A stretch of 64,000 nt of DNA, taken from Crossaster papposus (Eukaryota > Echinodermata > Asteroidea > Velatida > Solasteridae). A program made the position numbers and the translations under genes. The notes under the pieces are model-generated. The model saw only the letters and a program-made list of their open reading frames with translations. It was not told the origin of the DNA and ran no database searches. Shown piece after piece: positions 1 through 13,300 of the stretch (position 1 is the stretch's first letter; each line of letters starts with the position of its first letter). The stretch is from NCBI GenBank assembly GCA_037893245.1, contig JBAIAA010000516.1, positions 186,001-250,000 on the forward strand, given 5' to 3'.

Positions 1-1849
1 TTTTATTTCGATTTTCTGAAAATGTTAACGTTAACACACGCGTTTCAAATTCGCCATAGGTTTGTGCACACAATCCCCGCCCACAAATAAGGGCATGAAG
101 GAAAGCATGCTCCGGGAAGGGACTGGGTGTTAGGAGATAGAGGGGGGCCTCCAGGAATGGCAAAATTAGAAATTTGACCCGGGGCATGCTTTGTTAGTAT
201 TTTATTTCGATTTTCTGAAAATGTCAACGTTAACACACGCGTTTTAAATTCGCCATAGGTTTGTGCACACAATACCCGCCCACAAATAAGGGCATGAAGG
301 AAAGCATGCCCCGGGAAGGGGCTGGGTGTTAGGAGATAGAGGGGGGGGGGGGCCTCCAGGAATGGCAAAATTAGCAATTTGACCCGGGGCATGCTTTGTT
401 AGTATTTTATTTCGATTTTCTGAAAATGTTATCGTTAACACACGCGTTTCAAATTCGCCATAGGTTTGTGCACACAATCCCCGCCCACAAATAAGGGCAT
501 GAAGGAAAGCATGCCCCGGGAAGGGGCTGGGTGTTAGGAGATAGAGGGGGGCCTCCAGGAATGGCAAAATTAGCAATTTGACCCGGGGCATGCTTTGTTA
601 GTATTTTATTTCGATTTTCTGAAAATTGTAACGTTAACACACGCGTTTCAAATTCGCCATAGGTTTGTGCACACAATCCCCGCCCACAAATAAGGGCATG
701 AAGGAAAGCATGCCCCGGGAAGGGGCTGGGTGTTAGGAGATAGAGGGGGGCCTCCAGGAATGGCAAAATTAGCAATTTGACCCGGGGCATGCTTTGTTAG
801 TATTTTATTTCGATTTTCTGAAAATGTTAACGTTAACACACGCTTTTCAAATTCGCCATAGGTTTGTGCACACAATCCCCGCCCACAAATAAGGGCATGA
901 AGGAAAGCATGCCCCGGGAAGGGGCTGGGTGTTAGGAGATAGAGGGGGGCCTCCAGGAATGGCAAAATTAGCAATTTGACCCGGGGCATGATTTGTTAGT
1001 ATTTTATTTCTATTTTCTGACAATTTTAACGTTAACACACGCGTTTCAAATTCGCCATAGGTTTGTGCACACAATCCCCGCCCACAAATAAGGGCATGAA
1101 GGAAAGCATGCCCCGGGAAGGGGCTGGGTGTTAGGAGATAGAGGGGGGCCTCCAGGAATGGCAAAATTAGCAATTTGACCGGGGGCATGCTTATTTAGTA
1201 TTTTATTTCGATTTTTTGAAAATGTTAACGTTAACATACGCGTTTCAAATTCGCCATAGGTTTGTGCACACAATCCCCGCCCACAAATAAGGGCATGAAG
1301 GAAAGCATGCCCCGGGAAGGGGCTGGGTGTTAGGAGATAGAGGGGGGCCTCCAGGAATGGCAAAATTAGCAATTTGACCCGGGGCATGCTTTGTTAGTAT
1401 TTTATTTCGATTTTCTGAAAATTTTAACGTTAACACACGCGTTTTAAATTCGCCATAGGTTTGTGCACACAATCCCCGCCCACAAATAAGGGCATGAAGG
1501 AAAGCATGCCCCGGGAAGGGGCTGGGTGTTAGGAGATAGAGGGGGGGGGGGCCTCCAGGAATGGCAAAATTAGCAATTTGACCCGGGGCATGCTTTGTTA
1601 GTATTTTATTTCGATTTTCTGAAAATATTAACGTTAACACACGCGTTTCAAATTCGCCATAGGTTTGTGCACACAATCCCCGCCCACAAATAAGGGCATG
1701 AAGGAAAGCATGCCCCGGGAAGGGGCTGGGTGTTAGGAGATAGAGGGGGGCCCCCAGGAATGGCAAAATTAGCAATTTGACCCGGGGCATGCTTTGTTAG
1801 TATTTTATTTCGATTTTCTGAAAATGTTAACGTTAACACACGCGTTTCA

Positions 1850-3840
1850 AATTCGCCATAGGTTTGTGCACACAATCCCCGCCCACAAATAAGGGCATGA
1901 AGGAAAGCATGCCCCGGGAAGGGGCTGGGTGTTAGGAGATAGAGGGGGGCATCCAGGAATGGCAAAATTAGCAATTTGACCCGGGGCATGCTTTGTTAGT
2001 ATTTTATTTCGATTTTCTGAAAATTTTAACGTTAACACACTCGTTTCAAATTCGCCATAGGTTTGTGCACACAATCCCCGCCCACAAATAAGTGCATGAA
2101 GGAAAGCATGCCCCGGGAAGGGGCTGGGTGTTAGGAGATAGAGGGGGGGCCTCCAGGAATGGCCAAATTAGCAATTTGACCCGGGGCATGCTTTGTTAGT
2201 ATTTTATTTCGATTTTCTGAAAATGTTAACGTTAACACACGCGTTTCAAATTCGCCATAGGTTTGTGCACACAATCCCCGCCCACAAATAAGGGCATGAA
2301 GGAAAGCATGCCCCGGGAAGGGGTTGGGTGTTAGGAGATAGAGGGGGGCCTCCAGGAATGGCAAAATTAGCAATTTGACCCGGGGCATGCTTTGTTAGTA
2401 TTTTATTTCGATTTTCTGAAAATGTTAACGTTAACACACGCGTTTCAAATTCGCCATAGGTTTGTGCACACAATCCCCGCCCACAAATAAAGGCATGAAG
2501 GAAAGCATGCCCCGGGAAGGGGCTGGGTGTTAGGAGAAAGAGGGGGGCCCCCAGGAATGGCAAAATTAGCAATTTGACCCGGGGCATGCTTTGTTAGTAT
2601 TTTATTTCGATTTTCTAAAAATGTTAACGTTAACACACGCGTTTCAAATTCGCCATAGGTTTGTGCACACAATCCCCGCCCACAAATAAGGGCATGAAGG
2701 AAAGCATGCCCCGGGAAGGGGCTGGGTGTTAGGAGATAGAGGGGAGCATCCAGGAATGGCAAAATTAGCAATTTGACCCGGGGCATGCTTTGTTAGTATT
2801 TTATTTCGATTTTCTGAAAATGTTAACGTTAACACACGCGTTTCAAATTCGCAATAGGTTTGTGCACACAATCCCCGCCCACAAATAAGGGCATGAAGGA
2901 AAGCATGCCCCGGGAAGGGGCTGGGTGTTAGGAGATAGAGGGGGGCATCCAGGAATGGCAAAATTAGCAATTTGACCCGGGGCATGCTTTGTTAGTATTT
3001 TATTTCGATTTTCTGAAAATTTTAACGTTAACACACTCGTTTCAAATTCGCCATAGGTTTGTGCACACAATCCCCGCCCACAAATAAGTGCATGAAGGAA
3101 AGCATGCCCCGGGAAGGGGCTGGGTGTTAGGAGATAGAGGGGGGGCCTCCAGGAATGGCCAAATTAGCAATTTGACCCGGGGCATGCTTTGTTAGTATTT
3201 TATTTCGATTTTCTGAAAATGTTAACGTTAACACACGCGTTTCAAATTCGCCATAGGTTTGTGCACACAATCCCCGCCCACAAATAAGGGCATGAAGGAA
3301 AGCATGCCCCGGGAAGGGGCTGGGTGTTAGGAGATAGAGGGGGGCCTCCAGGAATGGCAAAATTAGCAATTTGACCCGGGGCATGCTTTGTTAGTATTTT
3401 ATTTCGATTTTCTGAAAATGTTAACGTTAACACACGCGTTTCAAATTCGCCATAGGTTTGTGCACACAATCCCCGCCCACAAATAAGGGCATGAAGGAAA
3501 GCATGCCCCGGGAAGGGGCTGGGTGTTAGGAGAAAGAGGGGGGCCCCCAGGAATGGCAAAATTAGCAATTTGACCCGGGGCATGCTTTGGTAGTATTTTA
3601 TTTCGATTTTCTGAAAATGTTAACGTTAACACACGCGTTTCAAATTCGCCATAGGTTTGTGCACACAATCCCCGCCCACAAATAAGGGCATGAAGGAAAG
3701 CATGCCCCGGGAAGGGGCTGGGTGTTAGGAGATAGAGGGGGGCATCCAGGAATGGCAAAATTAGCAATTTGACCCGGGGCATGCTTTGTTAGTATTTTAT
3801 TTCGATTTTCTGAAAATGTTAACGTTAACACACGCGTTTC
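1850..3840. repeat. higher-order repeat, ~996-bp period (five monomers)
   Basis: Linked rare variants recur 996 bp apart. Examples are the ACACTCGTTTC change (2038 and 3034), AATAAGTGCATG (2088 and 3084), a seven-G run with GGCCAAATTAG (about 2143-2167 and 3139-3163) and GGAGAAAGAGG (about 2534 and 3530). Two copies are visible. The extra base over 5 x 199 comes from the longer G run in one monomer. Confidence 0.8.
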
Positions 3841-4740
3841 AAATTCGCAATAGGTTTGTGCACACAATCCCCGCCCACAAATAAGGGCATGAAGGAAAGC
3901 ATGCCCCGGGAAGGGGCTGGGTGTTAGGAGATAGAGGGGGGCCTCCAGGAATGGCAAAATTAGCAATTTGACCCGGGGCATGCTTTGTTAGTATTTTATT
4001 TCGATTTTCTGAAAATGTTAACGTTAACACACGCTTTTCAAATTCGCCATAGGTTTGTGCACACATTCCCCGCCCACAAATAAGGGCATGAAGAAAAGCA
4101 TGATCCGGGAAGGGGCTGGGTGTTAGGAGATAGAAGGGGGCCTCCAGGAATGGCAAAATTAGCAATTTGACCCGGGGCATGCTTTGTTAGTATTTTATTT
4201 CGATTTTCTGAAAATGTTAACGTTAACACACGCGTTTCAAATTCGCCATAGGTTTGTGCACACAATCCCCGCCCACAAATAAGGGCATGAAGGAAAGCAT
4301 GCCCCGGGAAGGGACTGGGTGTTAGGAGATAGAGGGGGGCCTCCAGGAATGGCAAAATTAGAAATTTGACCCGGGGCATGCTTTGTTAGTATTTTATTTC
4401 GATTTTCTGAAAATGTTAACGTTAACACACGCGTTTCAAATTCGCCATAGGTTTGTGCACACAATCCCCGCCCACAAATAAGGGCATGAAGGAAAGCATG
4501 CCCCGGGAAGGGGCTGGGTGTTAGGAGATAGAGGGGGGCCTCCAGGAATGGCAACATTTGCAATTTGACCCGGGGCATGCTTTGTTAGTATTTTATTTCG
4601 ATTTTCTGAAAATTTTAACGTTAACACACGCGTTTCAAATTCGCCATATGTTTGTGCACACAATCCCCGCCCACAAATAAGGGCATGAAGGAAAGCATGC
4701 CCCGGGAAGGGGCTGGGTGTTAGGAGATAGAGGGGGGCCT

Positions 4741-5100
4741 CCAGGAATGGCAAAATTAGCAATTTGACCCGGGGAAATGCTTTGTTAGTATTGTATTTCG
4801 ATTATCTGAAAATTTTAACGTTAACACATGAGTTTCAAATTCGCCATAGGTTTGTGCACACAATCCCCGCCCACAAATAAGCAATTTGCAATTTGACCCG
4901 GGGCATGCTTTGTTAGTATTTTATTTCGATTTCAAATTCGCCATAGGTTTGTGCACACAATCCCCGCCCACAAATAAGGGCATGAAGGAAAGCATGCCCC
5001 GGGAAGGGGCTGGGTGTTAGGAGATAGAGGGGGGCCTCCAGGAATGGCAAAATTAGCAATTTGACCCGGGGCATGCTTTGTTAGTATTTTATTTCGATTT
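4741..5100. repeat. rearranged satellite segment at a subfamily boundary
   Basis: The GAAATGC/ATTATC subclass first appears here. It is followed by a monomer that jumps from ...CACAAATAAG straight to CAATTTGCAATTTGACCC near 4879, losing most of its second half. Two consecutive 168-bp deleted monomers follow, with junctions at 4932/4933 and 5100/5101. Upstream the array is simple 199-bp repeats; downstream it becomes the mixed HOR zone that runs to 22.97 kb. The segment looks like the start of a differently evolved domain. Confidence 0.7.
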
Positions 5101-5959
5101 CAAATTCGCCATAGGTTTGTGCACACAATCCCCGCCCACAAATACGGGCATGAAGGAAAGCATGCCCCGGGAAGGGGCTGGGTGTTAGGAGATAGAGGGG
5201 GGCCTCCAGGAATGGCAAAATTAGCAATTTGACCGGGGGCATGCTTTGTTAGTATTTTATTTCGATTTTCTGAAAATGTTAACGTTAACACACGCGTTTC
5301 AAATTCGACATAGGTTTGTGCACACAATCCCCGCCCACAAATAAGGGCATGAAGGAAAGCATGCCCCGGGAAGGGGCTGGGTGTTAGGAGATAGAGGGGG
5401 GCCTCCAGGAATGGCAAAATTAGCAATTTGACCCGGGGAAATGCTTTGTTAGTATTGTATTTCGATTATCTGAAAATTTTAACGTTAACACACGCGTTTC
5501 AAATTTGCCATAGGTTTGTGCACACAATCCCCGCCCACAAATAAGGGCATGAAGGAAAGCATGCCACGGGAAGGGTTTGGGTGTTAGGAGATAGAGGGGG
5601 GCCTCCAGGAATGGCAAAATTAGCAATTTGACCCGGGGCATGCTTTGTTAGTATTTTATTTCGATTTTCTGAAAATTGTAACGTTAACACACGCGTTTCA
5701 AATTCGCCATAGGTTTGTGCACACAATCCCCGCCCACAAATAAGGGCATGAAGGAAAGCATGCACCGGGAAGGGGCTGGGTGTTAGGAGATAGAGGGGGG
5801 CCTCCAGGAATGGCAAATTAGCCATTTGACCCGGGGCATGCTTTGTTAGTATTTTATTTCGATGTTCTGAAAATTGTAACGTTAACACACGCGTTTCAAA
5901 TTCGCCATAGGTTTGTGCACACAATCCCCGCCCACAAATAAGGGCATGAAGGAAAGCAT

Positions 5960-8900
5960 GCCACGGGAAGGGGCTGGGTGTTAGGAGATAGAGGGGGGCC
6001 TCCAGGAATGGCAAAATTAGCAATTTGACCCGGGGCATGCTTTGTTAGTATTTTATTTCGATTTTCTGAAAATGTTAACGTTAACACACGCGTTTCAAAT
6101 TCGACATAGGTTTGTGCACACAATCCCCGCCCACAAATAAGGGCATGAAGGAAAGCATGCCCCGGGAAGGGGCTGGGTGTTAGGAGATAGAGGGGGGCCT
6201 CCAGGAATGGCAAAATTAGCAATTTGACCCGGGGAAATGCTTTGTTAGTATTGTATTTCGATTATCTGAAAATTTTAACGTTAACACACGCGTTTCAAAT
6301 TCGCCATAGGTTTGTGCACACAATCCCCGCCCACAAATAAGGGCATGAAGGAAAGCATGCCACGGGAAGGGGCTGGGTGTTAGGAGATAGAGGGGGGCCT
6401 CCAGGAATGGCAAAATTAGCAATTTGACCCGGGGAAATGCTTTGTTAGTATTGTATTTCGATTATCTGAAAATTTTAACGTTAACACACGCGTTTCAAAT
6501 TCGCCATAGGTTTGTGCACACAATCCCCGCCCACAAATAAGGGCATGAAGGAAAGCATGCCACGGGAAGGGGCTGGGTGTTAGGAGATAGAGGGGGGCCT
6601 CCAGGAATGGCAAAATCAGCAATTTGACCCAAATAAGGGCATGAAGGAAAGCATGCCCCGGGAAGGGGCTGGGTGTTAGGAGATAGAGGGGGGCCTCCAG
6701 GAATGGCAAAATTAGCAATTTGACCCGGGGCATCCTTTGTTAGTATTTTATTTCGATTTTCTGAAAATGTTAACGTTAACACACGCGTTTCAAATTCGCC
6801 ATAGGTTTGTGCACACAATCCCCGCCCACAAATAAGGGCATGAAGGAAAGCATGCCCCGGGAAGGGGCTGGGTGTTAGGAGATGGAGGGGGGCCTCCAGG
6901 AATGGCAAAATTAGCAATTTGACCCGGGGCATGCTTTGTTAATATTTTATTTCGATTTTCTGAAAATGTTAACGTTAACACACGCGTTTCAAATTCGCCA
7001 TAGATTTGTGCACACAATCCCCGCCCACAAATAAGGGCATGAAGGAAAGCATGCCCCGGGAAGGGGCTGGGTGTTAGGAGATAGAGGGGGGCCTCCAGGA
7101 ATGGCGAAATTAGCAATTTGACCCGGGGCATGCTTTGTTAGTATTTTATTTCTATTTTCTGAAAATGTTAACATTAACACACGCGTTTCAAATTCGCCAT
7201 AGGTTTGTGCACACAATCCCGCCCACAAATAAGGGCATGAAGGAAAGCATGCCCCTGGAAGGGGCTGGGTGTTAGGAGATAGAGGGGGGCCTCCAGGAAT
7301 GGCAAAATTAGCAATTTGACCCGGGGCATGCTTTGTTAGTATTTTATTTCGATTTTCTGAAAATGATAACGTTAACACACGCGTTTCAAATTCGCCAGAG
7401 GTTTGTGCACACAATCCCCGCCCACAAATAATGACATGAAGGAAAGCATGCCCCGGGAAGGGGCTGGGTGTTAGGAGATAGAGGGGGCCTCCAGGAATGG
7501 CAAAATTAGCAATTTGACCCGGGGCATGCTTTGTTAGTATTTTATTTCGAATTTCTGAAAATTTTAACGTTAACACACGCGTTTCAAATTCGCCATAGGT
7601 TTGTGCACACAATCCCCGCCCACAAATAAGGGCATGAAGGAAAGCATGCCACGGGAAGGGTTTGGGTGTTAGGAGATAGAGGGGGGCCTCCAGGAATGGC
7701 AAAATTAGCAATTTGACCCGGGGCATGCTTTGTTAGTATTTTATTTCGATTTCAAATTCGCCATAGGTTTGTGCACACAATCCCCGCCCACAAATACGGG
7801 CATGAAGGAAAGCATGCCCCGGGAAGGGGCTGGGTGTTAGGAGATAGAGGGGGGCCTCCAGGAATGGCAAAATTAGCAATTTGACCCGGAGCATGCTTTG
7901 TTAGTATTTTATTTCGATTTTCTGAAAATGTTAACGTTAACACACGCGTTTCAAATTCGACATAGGTTTGTGCACACAATCCCCGCCCACAAATAAGGGC
8001 ATGAAGGAAAGCATGCCCCGGGAAGGGGCTGGGTGTTAGGAGATAGAGGGGGGCCTCCAGGAATGGCAAAATTAGCAATTTGACCCGGGGAAATGCTTTG
8101 TTAGTATTGTATTTCGATTATCTGAAAGTTTTAACGTTAACACACGCGTTTCAAATTCGCCATAGGTTTGTGCACACAATCCCCGCCCACAAATAAGGGC
8201 ATGAAGGAAAGCATGCCACGGGAAGGGGCTGGGTGTTAGGAGATAGAGGGGGGCCTCCAGGAATGGCAAAATTAGCAATTTGACCCGGGGAAATGCTTTG
8301 TTAGTATTGTATTTCGATTATCTGAAAATTTTAACGTTAACACACGCGTTTCAAATTCGCCATAGGTTTGTGCACACAATCCCCGCCCACAAATAAGGGC
8401 ATGAAGGAAAGCATGCCACGGGAAGGGGCTGGGTGTTAGGAGATAGAGGGGGGCCTCCAGGAATGGCAAAATCAGCAATTTGACCCAAATAAGGGCATGA
8501 AGGAAAGCATGCCCCGGGAAGGGGCTGGGTGTTAGGAGATAGAGGGGGGCCTCCAGGAATGGCAAAATTAGCAATTTGACCCGGGGCATCCTTTGTTAGT
8601 ATTTTATTTCGATTTTCTGAAAATTTTAACGTTAACACACGCGTTTCAAATTCGCCATAGGTTTGTGCACACAATCCCCGCCCACAAATAAGGGCATGAA
8701 GGAAAGCATGCCCCGGGAAGGGGCTGGGTGTTAGGAGATGGAGGGGGGCCTCCAGGAATGGCAAAATTAGCAATTTGACCCGGGGCATGCTTTGTTAATA
8801 TTTTATTTCGATTTTCTGAAAATGTTAACGTTAACACACGCGTTTCAAATTCGCCATAGATTTGTGCACACAATCCCCGCCCACAAATAAGGGCATGAAG

Positions 8901-9505
8901 GAAAGCATGCCCCGGGAAGGGGCTGGGTGTTAGGAGATAGAGGGGGGCCTCCAGGAATGGCGAAATTAGCAATTTGACCCGGGGCATGCTTTGTTAGTAT
9001 TTGATTTCTATTTTCTGAAAATGTTAACATTAACACACGCGTTTCAAATTCGCCATAGGTTTGTGCACACAATCCCGCCCACAAATAAGGGCATGAAGGA
9101 AAGCATGCCCCTGGAAGGGGCTGGGTGTTAGGAGATAGAGGGGGGCCTCCAGGAATGGCAAAATTAGCAATTTGACCCGGGGCATGCTTTGTTAGTATTT
9201 TATTTCGATTTTCTGAAAATGATAACGTTAACACACGCGTTTCAAATTCGCCAGAGGTTTGTGCACACAATCCCCGCCCACAAATAATGACATGAAGGAA
9301 AGCATGCCCCGGGAAGGGGCTGGGTGTTAGGAGATAGAGGGGGCCTCCAGGAATGGCAAAATTAGCAATTTGACCCGGGGCATGCTTTGTTAGTATTTTA
9401 TTTCGAATTTCTGAAAATTTTAACGTTAACACACGCGTTTCAAATTCGCCATAGGTTTGTGCACACAATCCCCGCCCACAAATAAGGGCATGAAGGAAAG
9501 CATGC
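5960..9505. repeat. higher-order repeat, 1,856-bp period, two copies
   Basis: Copies at about 5960-7650 and 7815-9505 align at a constant offset of 1,856 bp with few differences. They share two GAAATGC monomers, the 96-bp deleted monomer (junctions 6630/6631 and 8486/8487), GGAGATGGAGG, CATAGATTTG, a one-base-short CAATCCCGCCC, GATAACGTTAAC and AATAATGACATG. Edges are approximate. Confidence 0.85.
6541..6730. repeat. 96-bp deleted monomer class (first of four)
   Basis: TTTGACCC is joined directly to AAATAAGGGC at 6630/6631, removing 103 bp (from inside inverted-repeat arm 2 through the GCCCAC before AAATAAG). The same junction occurs at 8486/8487, 18443/18444 and 22688/22689. All four are preceded by the same T-to-C change (AAATCAGC), so they descend from one deletion. 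The event leaves one base of junction homology. Confidence 0.9.
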
Positions 9506-10329
9506 ACCGGGAAGGGGCTGGGTGTTAGGAGATAGAGGGGGGCCTCCAGGAATGGCAAAATTTGCAATTTGACCCGGGGCATGCTTTGTTAGTATTTTAT
9601 TTCGATTTTCTGAAAATGTTAACGTTAACATACGCGTTTCAAATTCGCCATAGGTTTGTGCACACAATCCCCGCCCACAAATAAGGGCATGAAGGAAAGC
9701 ATGCCACGGGAAGGGGCTGGGTGTTAGGAGATAGAGGGGGGCCTCCAGGAATGGCAAAATTAGCAATGTGACCCGGGGCATGCATTGTTAGTATTTTATT
9801 TCGATTTTCTGAAAATTGTAACGTTAACACACGCGTTTCAAATTCGCCATAGGTTTGTGCACACAATCCCCGTTACAAATAAGGGCATGAAGGAAAGCAT
9901 GCCCCGGGAAGGGGCTGGGTGTTAGGAGATAGAGGGGGGCCTCCAGGAATGGCAACATTAGCAATTTGACCCGGGGCATGCTTTGTTAGTATTTTATTTC
10001 GATTTTCTGAAAATGTTAACGTTAACACACGCGTTTCAAATTCGCCATAGGTTTGTGCACAAAATCCCCGCCCACAAATAAGGGCATGAAGGAAAGCATG
10101 ACACGGGAAGGGTTTGGGTGTTAGGAGATAGAGGTGGGCCTCCAGGAATGGCAAAATTAGCAATTTGACCCGGGGCATGCTTTGTTAGTATTTTATTTCG
10201 ATTTTCTGAAAATTGTAACGTTAACACACGCGTTTCAAATTCGCCATAGGTTTGTGCACACAATCCCCGCCCACAAATAAGGGCATGAAGGGAAGCATGC
10301 ACCAGGAAGGGGCTGGGTGTTAGGAGATA

Positions 10330-13300
10330 GAGGGGGGCCTCCAGGAATGGCAAAATTAGCCATTTGACCCGGGGCATTCTTTGTTAGTATTTTATTTCGA
10401 TGTTCTGAAAATGTTAACGTTAACACACGCGTTTCAAATTCGCCATAGGTTTGTGCACACAATCCCCGCCCACAAATAAGGGCATGAAGGAAAGCATGCC
10501 ACGGGAAATGGCTGGGTGTTAGGAGATAGAGGGGGGCCTCCAGGAATGGCAAAATTAGCAATTTGACCGGGGGCATGCTTTGTTAGTATTTTATTTCGAT
10601 TTTCTGAAAATGTTAACGTTAACACACGCGTTTCAAATTCGACATAGGTTTGTGCACACAATCCCCGCCCACAAATAAGGGCATGAAGGAAAGCATGCCC
10701 CGGGAAGGGGCTGGGTGTTAGGAGATAGAGGGGGGCCTACAGGAATGGCAAAATTAGCAATTTGACCCGGGGAAATGCTTTGTTAGTATTGTATTTCGAT
10801 TATCTGAAAATTTTAACGTTAACACACGCGTTTCAAATTCGCCATAGGTTTGTGCACACAATCCCCGCCCACAAATAAGGGCATGAAGGAAAGCATGCCA
10901 CGGGAAGGGTTTGGGTGTTAGGAGATAGAGGGAGGCCTCCAGGAATGGCAAAATTAGCAATTTGACCCGGGGCATGCTTTGTTAGTATTTTATTTCGATT
11001 TTCTGAAAATTGTAACGTTAACACACGCGTTTCAAATTCGCCATAGGTTTGTGCACACAATCCCCGCCCACAAATAAGGGCATGAAGGAAAGCATGCACC
11101 GGGAAGGGGCTGGGTGTTAGGAGATAGAGGGGGGCCTCCAGGAATGGCAAAATTAGCCATTTGACCCGGGGCATGCTTTGTTAGTATTTTATTTCGATGT
11201 TCTGAAAATTGTAACGTTAACACACGCGTTTCAAATTCGCCATAGGTTTGTGCACACAATCCCCGCCCACAAATAAGGGCATGAAGGAAAGCATGCCACG
11301 GGAAGGGGCTGGGTGTTAGGAGATAGAGGGGGGCCTCCAGGAATGGCAAAATTAGCAATTTGACCCGGGGCATGCTTTGTTAGTATTTTATTTCGATTTT
11401 CTGAAAATTTTAACGTTAACACACGCGTTTCAAATTCGCCATAGGTTTGTGCACACAATCCCCGCCCACAAATACGGGCATGAAGGAAAGCATGCCCCGG
11501 GAAGGGGCTGGGTGTTAGGAGATAGAGGGGGGCCTCCAGGAATGGCAAAATTAGCAATTTGACCCGGGGCATGCTTTGTTAGTATTTTATTTCGATTTTC
11601 TGAAAATTTTAACGTTAACACACGCGTTTCAAATTCGACATAGGTTTGTGCACACAATCTCCGCCCACAAATAAGGGCATGAAGGAAAGCATGCCACGGG
11701 AAGGGTTTGGGTGTTAGGAGATAGAGGGGGGCCTCCAGGAATGGCAAAATTAGCAATTTGACCCGGGGCATGCTTTGTTAGTATTTTATTTCGATTTCAA
11801 ATTCGCCATAGGTTTGTGCACACAATCCCCGCCCACAAATACGGGCATGAAGGAAAGCATGCCCCGGGAAGGGGCTGGGTGTTAGGAGATAGAGGGGGGC
11901 CTCCAGGAATGGCAAAATTAGCAATTTGACCCGGGGCATGCTTTGTTAGTATTTTATTTCGATTTTCTGAAAATGTTAACGTTAACACACGCGTTTCAAA
12001 TTCGACATATGTTTGTGCACACAATCCCCGCCCACAAAAAAGGGCATGAAGGAAAGCATGCCCCGGGAAGGGGCTGGGTTTTAGGAGATAGAGGGGGGCC
12101 TCCAGGAATGGCAAAATTAGCAATTTGACCCGGGGAAATGCTTTGTTAGTATTGTATTTCGATTATCTGAAAATTTTAACGTTAACACACGCGTTTCAAA
12201 TTCGCCATAGGTTTGTGCACACAATCCCCGCCCACAAATAAGGGCATGAAGGAAAGCATGCCACGGGAAGGGGCTGGGTGTTAGGAGATAGAGGGGGGCC
12301 TCCAGGAATGGCAAAATTAGCAATTTGACCCGGGGCATGCTTTGTTAGTATTTTATTTCGATTTTCTGAAAATTTTAACGTTAACACACGCGTTTCAAAT
12401 TCGCCATAGGTTTGTGCACACAATCCCCGCCCACAAATACGGGCATGAAGGAAAGCATGCCCCGGGAAGGGGCTGGGTGTTAGGAGATAGAGGGGGGCCT
12501 CCAGGAATGGCAAAATTAGCCATTTGACCCGGGGCATTCTTTGTTAGTATTTTATTTCGATGTTCTGAAAATGTTAACGTTAACACACGCGTTTCAAATT
12601 CGCCATAGGTTTGTGCACACAATCCCCGCCCACAAATAAGGGCATGAAGGAAAGCATGCCACGGGAAATGGCTGGGTGTTAGGAGATAGAGGGGGGCCTC
12701 CAGGAATGGCAAAATTAGCAATTTGACCGGGGGCATGCTTTGTTAGTATTTTATTTCGATTTTCTGAAAATGTTAACGTTAACACACGCGTTTCAAATTC
12801 GACATAGGTTTGTGCACACAATCCCCGCCCACAAATAAGGGCATGAAGGAAAGCATGCCCCGGGAAGGGGCTGGGTGTTAGGAGATAGAGGGGGGCCTAC
12901 AGGAATGGCAAAATTAGCAATTTGACCCGGGGAAATGCTTTGTTAGTATTGTATTTCGATTATCTGAAAATTTTAACGTTAACACACGCGTTTCAAATTC
13001 GCCATAGGTTTGTGCACACAATCCCCGCCCACAAATAAGGGCATGAAGGAAAGCATGCCACGGGAAGGGTTTGGGTGTTAGGAGATAGAGGGAGGCCTCC
13101 AGGAATGGCAAAATTAGCAATTTGACCCGGGGCATGCTTTGTTAGTATTTTATTTCGATTTTCTGAAAATTGTAACGTTAACACACGCGTTTCAAATTCG
13201 CCATAGGTTTGTGCACACAATCCCCGCCCACAAATAAGGGCATGAAGGAAAGCATGCACCGGGAAGGGGCTGGGTGTTAGGAGATAGAGGGGGGCCTCCA

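Noticed and set aside
340-352. Expanded G runs (also near 1541-1552) as a G-quadruplex or regulatory signal
   Set aside because: A single G homopolymer, not four separated G tracts; most likely slippage or a sequencing error.
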